From the NCBI GenBank assembly GCA_964036295.1, contig OZ038462.1, positions 875,501-939,500 of the forward strand: a DNA stretch of 64,000 nt, written 5' to 3'. The position numbers and the translations under genes were made by a program. Positions 32,120 through 41,269 of the stretch are shown one piece after another. Within the stretch, counting starts at the first letter, position 1. Every line of letters starts with the position of its first letter. This stretch comes from Plumapathes pennacea. Lineage: Eukaryota > Cnidaria > Anthozoa > Antipatharia > Myriopathidae. The notes beneath the pieces are model-generated. The model did not search any database, was not told the DNA's origin, and saw only the letters and a list, made by a program, of their open reading frames with translations.

Positions 32120-32356
32120 CACACAGTTAAACTGGAAAACCATTGCTAATTATTATCTTATTATGAATATTGTTGTTTTATATACAGTAAACTATTTGAG
32201 AGGTTGTTCTGAGTGAGTGATTTTATATATAGTGAGAATATTAAAAGTTCAATGGGCTGTTGTTGAGGCTTTCAAATGCCAAGTTCTGGAGACTGTGAGT
32301 GATACAAATATATCCTGTGAGAGAAATATTCATGATCACTCTCAAAAGTGAAAGGT
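32120..32356 (+). repeat. Duplicated block, copy 1
   Basis: Matches 37036-37264 closely (landmarks ACACAGTTAAACTGGAAAAC, GGCTTTCAAATGCCAAGTTC and CATGATCACTCTCAAAAGTG). In copy 2 it directly abuts the GPCR upstream block. Here 1.6 kb intervenes, carrying the orphan gene at 32924-33388. Confidence 0.85.
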
Positions 32357-32923
32357 TTTGTTGCATATTGTATTGTTATGGAAATGACCCACCATCATAT
32401 AAAGGAATACCTTGGTTTGAACAAAGCCCTTCTGGCGACATTTACTGTAGCTAATAGCCAGGCATTCCAGTTCATTTTCAGGCCAAGTTTTATTAGAGAA
32501 ACAGATTCGCTATCTCAAATGAACCACATGTTTATTTAATAATAGTAATAATATTATTAGAAGTATAACTTACTACAATATTATTCTGCTATCAGGAGGC
32601 TACTATTTGACAAAGTATGAGAAAAATCTATCCAATACGTTTTGGTTTGAGTCACAAGAACCAAAGACAATAAATAACACTATGAATAAATACGGCTTAA
32701 TAACCCCAGAATACTACAGGAATATAGTATTATCTTCAGACAGTGACGCCACTGTGATAAAATGAAGTCGAAGACAAAACTTTGTATAAAGTTACAAGAA
32801 CTATTCTAATAATTGCAAGAAACTACTAAAAATATTGGCACCACAATATTTCAGAAATAAATAATCAAAAGTCACATATTCCTTTCATGTTTGGAATATT
32901 TACGTTTGAACAGTCGATCTGTT

Positions 32924-33388
32924 CTAAACCGTCACTTCTGGATCTGTTGAAGTCATTCTATCCCTCTCATTTGGAGTTCTCACAATCAAAGACTTGCCTT
33001 TGTGTTCAATTAAAAGCCGCGGCAGTTCTCCGTTGGGACGTTTCTCGAAGCTGAACCTGACAAAGGAACCACTCAACTTGGCGGTTGGCTTATTTTGCAC
33101 TGCTTGCCAATATTTGATGCATTTAGCACGGCTGATCGCGATGAAACTCTGCGAAAGACCAACTAGTGGTATTATACCGTCCATCCAAACATTGATTCGC
33201 ATTGCCCCGTTGTCTCTGTCGTATAGAATCGGATCTAACTCCAAAATATCGCCGACAATGTTCTCCAAGTCTATTTCATCATCGCTGTGATAGCGGGAAT
33301 ATCTTGTCGGAGATCCAGGAGTTTCGTATTGGAAACACGAACAGTTTGTCCAACAGGAACAATGTAGACCACTGCACAGTTGACCCAT
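32924..33388 (-). CDS. Unrecognised single-exon protein with acylation-type N terminus
   Basis: 154 residues from the ATG at 33388 to a TAG. I do not recognise the family. The N terminus MGQLCSGLHCSCWTNCSCF fits an N-myristoylation start (Met-Gly, with Ser at position 6), with five Cys that could be palmitoylated, suggesting a membrane-tethered cytosolic protein. An acidic segment follows (SDDEIDLENIVGDILELD), then a compact part with alternating hydrophobic and charged residues (MRINVWMDGIIPLVGLSQ, SGSFVRFSFEKRPNGELPRL) that looks like a beta-rich globular domain. No transmembrane segment. The frame looks coding because it has even composition and no repeats, but no splice sites support it. 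The segment holding it is absent from the second copy of the surrounding duplication. It could also be a retrocopy or a lineage-specific gene. Confidence 0.6.
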   Translation of the reverse strand: MGQLCSGLHCSCWTNCSCFQYETPGSPTRYSRYHSDDEIDLENIVGDILELDPILYDRDNGAMRINVWMDGIIPLVGLSQSFIAISRAKCIKYWQAVQNKPTAKLSGSFVRFSFEKRPNGELPRLLIEHKGKSLIVRTPNERDRMTSTDPEVTV

Positions 33389-33955
33389 CTAATCGTTACA
33401 GAAATACCGTATAAAGCGCCATTTTTCTCGCAAAGCAAGTTGACGGTCTCTGTCGCTCTTTCGCAATCGCTGGCTCAATTTTAAACGATATGACAAATTT
33501 AACTCGCAGGGAGAAGGGAGGGTGAGCATAATTTTTCTCGGCTACCTGAACACTTTACAGAAACAACATCAACCTAAAGCATAGCTCCTGTTCTTAAAAA
33601 TAAATCTTCAATTGTGTTTCAATTATCAAAGTGTTTCTTCGATGCATTTAATTGTTTTAAACCTCGAAAACACCAATTTACCATCTCACCCTCCCCTCCT
33701 CTGTATCTTTTTGTGAACTATGCACCTGCAGTGAGCACGAGTGATTTATACAAAACACAGCCCGGTGTCGTGTGTTGCACGTGGTTGATGTGTATCTGGA
33801 TTTCCTTTTTTTCATGGTTTGTGTGTTTTATACTAGGGAATGATTGCCAGCCTGACCTGAATTTCAGCCGGTCTTTAGTTTGTCCCCAGTTTGTCTCCAG
33901 GCCCCGAGTTACTCCCGAAGACTGCTTGAGAGTAAACAGGAACCTGGGGACGAGC
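33389..33955. other. Intergenic, no gene recognised
   Basis: Upstream of the orphan minus-strand gene and ahead of the GPCR unit. The plus-strand frame at 33614-34186 runs from unique into duplicated sequence, is not conserved in copy 2 and shows no domain. Confidence 0.4.
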
Positions 33956-34978
33956 AGCCCCAACCGAAGAATGGCTTTTTGCGGAGAATTTGTTTGTAGG
34001 AAATCTGAATGCTGTGTTCCGTGGGTTCATGCCATGCCGTCCCAATATATTGCTTGCCTAACTTTTAAAATAGCGCCCAAAATGTCTTTCCTTGTGCTAT
34101 TCACGTATGAAATCTATTCGTCTACATTTTTGGCCAACGCAAACCATAATGATGGTTTTAATAAAATATCATGCTTGACATTATAGGCATCCTGGGGAGT
34201 GATATGCAAAATTGGCGCACATAATTTCACTTTTTATATAAATTTCGTGCTAACAACAAGATACAAACGAGTGAACTGACTGGTAATTTAAAAAGTCTTT
34301 AACGTGTGTAGTGATTCCTTCACTTAAAACTTTGAGCACTCAGGATATTCTCGAGTATAGTCATCAAAAAAGTGCATCAGATCTGATTTTTACAGAAATG
34401 GAAGTGGACAAGAGCGAGACGTTTTGTGATTAGTTCCGGACTGATGGAACATTTAGTAGTGTTAAGTGAGTGTCGGCGTAAACGATTTGTGAATAACAAA
34501 TTTATCCCAGCATTTTTTTTTTGCTCCTTGTATAGCGAGTTTTTGTTTTTTGTTGAACCGTTCAAGGGCCGTGTGATAAGATAAAAATAGCCTGATTTCG
34601 TTTGCTATCTGTCATCGTAGTCTTTTTATCTTGTCGGATGTTTTGAGAAAGCAAATTCTTTTTGTAACACTGTTTAATCACATGATTGCCACCTAGGTTA
34701 TATGCCGGTTCCGTTTAGAAAAGGAACAGAAAGAGAAGGCGAAAAAGGACGAAGAAGAGCGAGGAGGAAAAGAAGAACAAGAACAAGAACAAGAGCCAAG
34801 AAACAAGAACAAAGAGCAAGAAGAAGAAGAAGAAGAAAAAGAGGAAGGAGAAGAACAAGACTGAAAAAGAAGAACAAGAACAAGAAAGAGAAGCAGAATT
34901 AAAAGCAGAAACGGAGTCGAGAGAAGGAGCGAAGGAATAAGAAGACATTCACAGCAAGCGACGTGACAGTGTGCAAAC
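33956..34978 (+). repeat. GPCR array unit 1, 5' block
   Basis: About 1 kb preceding GPCR 1 that matches 37266-38325 before GPCR 2. It runs from CCGAAGAATGGC through CAAGGGCCGTGTGATA to a purine-rich AAG/GAA tract (about 34730-34935). It probably holds the promoter and 5' UTR. The last ~320 bp before the tract also have a third, orphan copy at 39880-40200. Confidence 0.8.
34702..34902 (+). other. Upstream ORF in front of GPCR 1
   Basis: An ATG-initiated 66-residue frame beginning MPVPFRKGTEREGEKGRRRA and then almost entirely Arg/Lys/Glu, from the purine-rich tract. It ends 76 bp before the GPCR ATG. The first ~20 residues are conserved in the uORF at 38001. It may act as a translational brake or be only 5' UTR; a free protein product is doubtful. 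Confidence 0.35.
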
Positions 34979-35947
34979 ATGAATGCAACTCTGAATAACT
35001 CGTCTATCGCCGAGCCGTACTTTGCGTGTGACAGGCACATGTACATGTGCAATGAATCGTTCCGATCAGCCATCTACACCTCGGCCATTGCTGCCATCAT
35101 TGTCAACATATTTCTGGCTTTCACCGCAGTTCTGGGCAACGGACTCATTTTCATTGCGTACTATCAAAACCAGTCTCTTCGAACACCGACCAGCACGATC
35201 TTGTTTAGTTTGGCCATTAGCGACTTCTTAACTGGCGCTGTGAGTCAGCCCCTCTTTATATGCGAACAGATCCTTATACTGACAAATTGTACAGAAAAGA
35301 TTTGTACGCTACAAAGCCTGAGTAATTTCTTTTATATCTTTCTTTTTGGAGCGACGTTACTAAATCTATCAGTCACAACTTTAGATCGTTACATCGCGGT
35401 TTTACACAGCTTCAGGTCATACCTAGAGCTTGTTACACAGGACCGAGTCATGAAAGTGTTAATAGCATTATGGTTGACATTGACCTGTATTTCGGTAGTA
35501 AGTATGGTTTATTCCTTCATATCTCTGTTAGCACTTATTTTAACTGTTTCTAATGTAAATTTTATATGCATTTTGTACTATAGAATTTTTGGCGAAATTC
35601 GTCGTCTCGAAGCGAATGCAGTCGTTGCAGTCGACGCAGCAGAGGAAGCGAGGAAAGCGAGGGAACGAAAAAATGCTAAAAGTGTGGCCTTTATTCTTGG
35701 GATGCTCTTCATCTGTTATATTCCCATGATACTAAAGTTGTTGGTTTCCTTAGCTATCCACGTAAGGAAGGCGAATATTTATGTTCTCAACCGGCAGCTT
35801 TTCTTTTTCGGCATTACCTCGGCATTGTCAAATTCATCGCTTAATATTTGTGTTTACTTTCAGAAGAACATCGAGATTCGAACAGCCATGCTGAAAATCA
35901 TTAGGTCAATAGCCCAGAGATTTCGAAATACAGTGAATCCTAATTGA
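34979..35947 (+). CDS. Rhodopsin-like (class A) orphan GPCR, copy 1
   Basis: An intronless 322-residue seven-transmembrane receptor. The ATG at 34979 is followed by N-glycosylation sites (NAT, NNSS). Class A landmarks are GNG in TM1 (53-55), LAISD in TM2 (78-82, a form of LAxxD), DRY after TM3 (136-138), CYIP in TM6 (replacing CWxP) and NICVY in TM7 (replacing NPxxY). ICL3 is charged with an Ala/Glu/Arg-rich helix (EEARKARERKNAKSVA). The second extracellular loop is very short and lacks the usual Cys, as in melanocortin-type receptors, but that subfamily call is only a guess. The ligand is unknown. It belongs to a local array with GPCR 2 at 38326 (nearly identical) and a relic at 36482. Confidence 0.92.
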   Translation: MNATLNNSSIAEPYFACDRHMYMCNESFRSAIYTSAIAAIIVNIFLAFTAVLGNGLIFIAYYQNQSLRTPTSTILFSLAISDFLTGAVSQPLFICEQILILTNCTEKICTLQSLSNFFYIFLFGATLLNLSVTTLDRYIAVLHSFRSYLELVTQDRVMKVLIALWLTLTCISVVSMVYSFISLLALILTVSNVNFICILYYRIFGEIRRLEANAVVAVDAAEEARKARERKNAKSVAFILGMLFICYIPMILKLLVSLAIHVRKANIYVLNRQLFFFGITSALSNSSLNICVYFQKNIEIRTAMLKIIRSIAQRFRNTVNPN

Positions 35948-36237
35948 AAGCGTAGCAATTGCTCATAAATTAAAGTCAAATCATCATTTGGGTAAAATAT
36001 AATCGGTTTTACTTACTGGGAGTACAGTCGGCTTGTAAGGCTTGTTTACAAAGACTTTTGCGTGCACTCTGTATTTAATGTATGTCATTTTACCGCAAAA
36101 CAAAACAACAAAGCGTTGTGCATCATATGCGAGTAAACGTGGTTAACAAAGAAAACGTTTGTATGCGTAACTAGTGTACGAATGAAGTTAATTTGACTGC
36201 ATTATATCTCTTCTCTGGGACCGAAAAAATACGAGTT

Positions 36238-36283
<46 letters not shown>

Positions 36284-36481
36284 AAATGTAACCATAAGTT
36301 CAATTCTGGAGAGCGATATGTAAAAATAAATCGCGCGTAATAGTGATTTTCTATTGTCTTGCTTACAAGACAGAGTGAAATGAACAGTAAAATACAAAAG
36401 GTCTTTGTTATACCTTCACTTGAGCCTCTGGGCACTAATCGCTTGTCGAGTCAATAGTGAAGACATTGAAATACCGGCAAA
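35948..36481. repeat. GPCR array unit 1, 3' block with poly-T run
   Basis: The 3' sequence after GPCR 1 resembles that after GPCR 2 (AAAGCGTAGCAATT, TAATCGGTTTTACTTACTGG). A segment from TATATCTCTTCTCTGGGA through a ~40-bp poly-T (36240-36279) to GCGATATGTAAAAATAAATC recurs at about 36640-36835 and 39580-39845. Confidence 0.75.
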
Positions 36482-36640
36482 ATGCAAAAAGCTTCAAAGC
36501 CTGCCCAGGTTTTTAAATTTATTTCTTTTTGTAGCGACGTTGAGTACGTCGCGGTTGAGTTTACACAGCTTCAGGTCATGTATCTAAAGTCTGTTACAGA
36601 GAACCAAGTCATGAAAGTGTTAGTAGCATTATTTGACATT
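36482..36640 (+). pseudogene. GPCR relic fragment (TM3 to start of TM4)
   Basis: This ~160-bp piece aligns with 35300-35490 of GPCR 1. Shared stretches include CTTCAAAGCCTG/CTACAAAGCCTG, GCGACGTT, TTTACACAGCTTCAGGTCAT and GTCATGAAAGTGTTAGTAGC. The DRY segment is deleted or scrambled and the frame is broken. It then passes directly into the 3' block sequence (CATTATACCTCTTCTCTGGGA), so the rest of the receptor was deleted. It is a dead third member of the array. Confidence 0.8.
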
Positions 36641-37035
36641 ATACCTCTTCTCTGGGATTGATAACATAAAAGAGGTTTGACAGTTTTTCCTCCATTATTA
36701 TTTTTTGCTATAATATGACCAAATAAGATTTGGTTTTGAGAAAATAATCTTAACATTAGGTACTTTAGGGGAGCGATATGCAAAAATACATCGCGCATAA
36801 TTTTCTGTTGTCCTGCTTACAATATAGAGTGAAAAGACCGGTAAAATGAAAAGGGTCTTAGTGTGTTGTTGGAATCCCTCATGGCCATGCAAAGCTGGAT
36901 TAACATCACACAATAAAAGGGGAAAAGAACTTTCAGTTGTAGTTATTTGATGATAATTATTCCAAAAAAGTTTGATGACCAACTTTTGAAAGAAAAATTT
37001 GATCACTGCCGCTTTGGATCAACTTCAATGCACAC
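36641..37035. repeat. Second copy of the GPCR 3' block and intergenic sequence
   Basis: Contains ACATAAAAGAGGTTTGACAG and TTAGGTACTTTAGGGGAGCG, which recur at 39630-39790. The remainder has no recognised content. Confidence 0.65.
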
Positions 37036-38325
37036 AGTTGAACTGGAAAACTATTGCTAATTTTCTTATTGTGAACATTGTTGTTATATATACAGTAAAT
37101 TATTTGAGAGGGTGTTCTGAGTGAGTGATTTTATATATAGTGAGAATATTAAGAAATCAATGGGCTGTCATTGAGGCTTTCAAATGCCAAGTTCTGGAGA
37201 CTGTGAATGATACAAACATATCCTGTGAGAGAAATATTCATGATCACTCTCAAAAGTGAAAGGTTGGCCGAAGAATAGCTTTTCTGCGGAGAATTTGTTT
37301 ATAGGAAATCTGAATGCTGTGTTTCGTGGGCTCATGGTATGCTCGTCCCAATATATTGCCCGTCCAACTTTTTAAAATAGCGCCCAAAATGTCTTTTCCA
37401 TGTGCTTTTCACGTATGAAATTTATTCGTCCACATTTTTGGCCAACGTAAACCATAATGATGGTTTTAAATAAAATATCATGCTTGACATTATAGGTACT
37501 CTGGGGAGTGATATGCAAAAATGGCGCACATAATTTCATTTTTTTTATATAAATTTCCTGCTAACAACAAGATACAGGCGAGTGAACTGATTGGTAATGT
37601 AAAACGTGTGTAGTTATTCCTTCACTTAAACTTTGAGCACTCAGGATATTCTCGAGTATAGTCATCAAAAAAGTGCATCAGATCTGATTTTTACAGAATT
37701 GGGAAGCGGACAAGAGCGAGACGTTTTCTGGTTAGTTCCGGACTGATGGAACATTTAGCTTATGTACGTGTCGGCGTAAACGATTTGTGAATAACAAATT
37801 TACCCAGCATTTTTTTACTCTTTGTAGCGAGTTTTTGTTTTTTGTTGAACCGTTCAAGGGCCGTGTGATAAATAAAAACAGCCTGATTTCATTTGCCATC
37901 TGTCATCGTAGTCTTTTTATCTTGTCGGATGTTTTTAGAAAGCAACACCATTTGTTTTGTAACACTGTTTAATCACATGATTGCCACCTCAGTTAGTTAT
38001 ATGCCGGTTCCGTGTAGAAACGGAACAGAAAGAGAAGGCGAAAGAGGACGAAGAAGAGCGAGGAGGAAAAAAAGAAGAAGAAGAGCCAAAGAAGAACAAG
38101 AAAGAGAACAAGAGCAAGAAGAACAAGAACAAGAACAAGAACAAGAACAAGAACAAGAACAAGAACAAGAAGAGCAAGAACAAGAACAAGAACAAGAACA
38201 AGAGAAAGAACAAGAACAAGAACAAGAACAAGAAAGAGAAGCAGAATTGAAAGCAGAAAGGGGTCGAGAGAAGGAGCGAAGGAATAAGAAGACATTCACA
38301 GTAAGCGACGTGACAGTGTACAAAC
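37036..38325 (+). repeat. GPCR array unit 2, 5' block
   Basis: 37036-37264 repeats 32120-32356, and 37266-38325 repeats 33956-34978. The purine tract here carries an expanded AACAAG hexamer array (about 38105-38235) that is much shorter in unit 1. Confidence 0.85.
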
Positions 38326-38345
38326 ATGAATATAACTCTGAATAA
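38001..38345 (+). other. Upstream ORF overlapping the start of GPCR 2
   Basis: An ATG-initiated 114-residue frame. It starts MPVPCRNGTEREGERGRRRA, paralogous to the uORF at 34702, passes through a long Glu-Gln repeat from the hexamer tract and ends at 38345, 20 bp inside the GPCR 2 CDS in a different frame. If translated it would hinder initiation at 38326. Start position and N-terminal residues are shared by both units while the repeat length differs. Confidence 0.4.
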
Positions 38346-39291
38346 CTCGTCTATCGCGGAGCCAGACTTTGCGTGTGACAGGCAAATGCAATTTTGCAAT
38401 GAATCGTTCCGGTCAGCCATCTACACTTCAAACATTGTTGCCATCATTGTCAGCATATTTTTGGCTTTCACCGCAGTTCTGGGCAACGGACTCATTTTCA
38501 TTGCGTACTATCAGAACGAGACCATTCGAACACCGACCAACACGATCTTGTTTAGTTTGGCCATTAGCGACTTCTTAACTGGCGCTGTGAGTCAGCCCCT
38601 CTTTATATGCGAACAGATCCTTATACTGACAAATTGTACAGAAAAGATTTGTACTCTTCAACTACTGAGCAGTTTCATGTACATATTTCTTTTTGGAGCG
38701 ACGTTATTAAATCTATCAGTAACAACTTTAGATCGTTACATCGCGGTTTTACACAGCTTCAGCTACCTGGAGCTTGTTACACAGGACCGAGTCATGAAAG
38801 TGTTAGTAGCATTATGGTTGACATTGATCTGTATTTCGGTATTATGTGTGGTATATTTCTTTATGTCGCCGTTAGTATTTATTTTAACTGTTTCTAATGT
38901 AATTTTCATATGCATTTTGTACTATAGAATTTTTGGCGAAATTCGTCGTCTCGAAGCGAATGCGGTCGTTGCAGCCAACGAGGCAGAGGAAGCGAGGAAA
39001 GCGAGGGAACGAAAAAGTGCTAAAAATGTGGCCTATATTCTTGGGCTGCTCTTCATTTGTTATATTCCCATGATGCCAAAGTTGTTGTATTCCTTAGCTG
39101 TCAACGTAAGGAAGGCGAATACTCATGTTCTCAACCGACAGCTTTTCTTTTTCGGCATTATCTCGGCATCGTCAAATTCGTCGCTTAATATTTGTGTTTA
39201 CTTTCAGAAGAACACCGAGATTCGAACAGCCATGCTGAAAATCATTAGGTCAATAACCCAGAGATCTCGGAATGCAGTGAATCCTAATTGA
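38326..39291 (+). CDS. Rhodopsin-like (class A) orphan GPCR, copy 2
   Basis: An intronless 321-residue receptor, a close paralogue of 34979-35947, one residue shorter in ICL2 (SFSYLE for SFRSYLE). It has the same landmarks: AVLGNG in TM1, LAISDF in TM2, LDRYIAVLHS after TM3, CYIP in TM6 and NICVYFQKN in TM7. Differences cluster in the N terminus (MQFCNESF for MYMCNESF), in the TM4-TM5 region (ISVLCVVYFFMSPLVFIL) and near TM6. Such clustering could reflect ligand or loop divergence or simple drift. The complete frame and clean motifs indicate a functional gene. Ligand and G-protein coupling are unknown. Confidence 0.92.
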   Translation: MNITLNNSSIAEPDFACDRQMQFCNESFRSAIYTSNIVAIIVSIFLAFTAVLGNGLIFIAYYQNETIRTPTNTILFSLAISDFLTGAVSQPLFICEQILILTNCTEKICTLQLLSSFMYIFLFGATLLNLSVTTLDRYIAVLHSFSYLELVTQDRVMKVLVALWLTLICISVLCVVYFFMSPLVFILTVSNVIFICILYYRIFGEIRRLEANAVVAANEAEEARKARERKSAKNVAYILGLLFICYIPMMPKLLYSLAVNVRKANTHVLNRQLFFFGIISASSNSSLNICVYFQKNTEIRTAMLKIIRSITQRSRNAVNPN

Positions 39292-39692
39292 AAGCGTAGC
39301 AATTTCTCATAAATTAAAGTCAAATCATTATTTGGGTAAAATATAATCGGTTTTACTTACTGGGAGTATAGTCACTTGTAAGACTTATTTACAAAGACTT
39401 TTGCGTGCACTCTGCACTGTATATAATGTATGTCATTTTACCGCAAAACAACAATAAAACGTTGTGCATTAATAGCCGTATTTCCTTAACCGTTCACAGG
39501 AAACATTTATATGAATAAAACGTGCATGATTGACGAAGAAAGCGTATATATACGTAACTAGTGTACAAATGAAGTAAATTTGACTTCATTATACCTCTTC
39601 TCTGGGACCTCTTCTCTTGGATTGATAACATAAAAGAGGTCTGACATTTTTCCTCCAACTAGTTTTTTTTTCTTTTCTTTTCTTTCTTTCTT

Positions 39693-39727
<35 letters not shown>

Positions 39728-39879
39728 AATATGACCATAAGATCTGGTTTTTAAAATATTCGTAACATTAGGTACTTTAGGGGAGCGATATGCAAAAATA
39801 AATCGCGTATAATTTTCTGTTGTCTTACTTACAATATAGAGTGATTGTTTGTCTAGTCTTTATTCATTTAAAAATTGTA
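39292..39879. repeat. GPCR array unit 2, 3' block
   Basis: Contains a candidate polyadenylation signal (AATAAA at 39453), the third copy of the CATTATACCTCTTCTCTGGGA segment with a T-rich run near 39662-39724, and the ACTTTAGGGGAGCGATATGC box. Confidence 0.7.
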
Positions 39880-40200
39880 TCTGATTATTATTTTTACCTG
39901 AGCTAGGATAAAAGCGACACGTTTTCTGATTAATTCCGGACTGTTAATGGCATATCTAGTGATGTGAGTGTCTATAGTAAACGATTTCTGAGCAGCTAAT
40001 TTGTCCAGAACTTTTTTGTTCTTTGTCGCGGGAGTTTTTGTTCTTGTTAAATCATTCAAGGGCCGTGTGATACTTGACAGATGAAAACAGCCTCGTTTAC
40101 CATAAGCTTTTACCATGAGCTACCGCAGTCCTTTTGTCTTGTCGGATTTTTTGTGAAACTCGGCAATAACAATCTTTGTATCAACTTAGTCACATGGTTC
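39880..40200 (+). repeat. Orphan GPCR 5' block without a receptor
   Basis: A diverged copy of the segment at about 34380-34690 and 37680-37980 (landmarks TTCCGGACTG, GTAAACGATTT, TTCAAGGGCCGTGTGATA, CTTGTCGGAT). No GPCR follows. It is a decayed third array unit or the breakpoint of an unequal crossover. Confidence 0.75.
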
Positions 40201-40309
40201 CTACAAAAATCAAAGTTTTCAACTGGACACGAATCTTGAATTTAGTCTCATTGGTGTAGCAGAGCTTTAATGGAGTTTCCGGCCTATATTGAATTTAATA
40301 TATTCTGGA

Positions 40310-40640
40310 AATCAAGAATACGGTCCGTGCGGATCGTACGGGTCGACAAACCTTCCAGCTGCGAGACCCCTTTTCAAAAATGCGAAAATTTCGTCTGGTA
40401 CTTTGCGAAACAAATACGAAACGCCGGGAAATGGTACTTAGCGAAATGGTACTTTGCAAAATGGCAACTTTCGCAAAGTGCCATTTCGCAAAGTACCATT
40501 TCGTTTCGTCTTGTTTCGTTTCGCAAAGTACCATCAGCCGAAACGACTATTTCTAAGTATGGAACGAAAGAATCGAAAACTGTTCTTACGGGTCGCGCGA
40601 ACTGCACAAGCCATATGATCCGCACGAATTACAGCTCACC
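40310..40640. repeat. Palindromic element built on a GCGAAATGGTACTT motif
   Basis: GCGAAATGGTACTTTGCAAA (40443-40462) and its inverted forms (CGCAAAGTACCATTTCG, TTTCGCAAAGTACCAT) repeat several times in both orientations across 40380-40535. Outer parts GTGCGGATCGTACGGGTCG (about 40328) and a copy of GATCCGCACG near 40617 also suggest inverted ends. Open frames on both strands are palindrome artefacts. Probably a non-autonomous element. Confidence 0.6.
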
Positions 40641-41269
40641 TTTACGGCTTTTTACAGTATTGGACAACCCTTGAATGCTGATAGTGGAGAAGACAGAAAT
40701 GTGATCCATATGATAGAATTTTCACTAAAACAAATCTTGTAACAGTAACTTTAATGTTTCCAAATGTTCTTGCTCTATTCATTTCTATTTTGTATCTCGC
40801 TAACACCCGACCCTTAAACGGTACTATGTCATATAGAAATGTCAGCGTTTAATGTTGGGCACCCTAAGCGGTACCAAAGCCCGTGATTTTGACTTCTAAA
40901 AGGTGAGACGAGCATCTTCTTCCCGCCCCACCTTTGATGCGGTATTTTCAAACGACATAATGAAAATCTGCTTCGCCGGCCGCACAGTGAAAATCGCTTC
41001 CCGTGCAAGTCTGGACAGGATTTATAAGCACATGGAATTTCATGAGAAGTCAATCTATTTTATTTGGAAGTGAAAACGGTTCTTTTTTTGCCATGACTAT
41101 TCGGGTTTCAGCACAATAGCTCCGCCCTGTTACCCACAATACATCGCAAGTTGCACTAGTCCCAGTCCTTGCCTAATTTTGATGACGCTGTGCCTTCTTT
41201 TGCGTTCAAGAAAAATGGCGGATAGCTAATATTTGTGTTGGAGATCTACATCTCTTTGTAAAATTCATC

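Larger units (their letters stand above)
31240..32923. other. 3' region of CAPS2 and intergenic sequence
   Basis: Contains the CAPS2 polyadenylation signal at 31566, a T run near 31647-31673 and a block at 32120-32356 that is duplicated at 37036-37264. No gene was seen. Confidence 0.5.
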
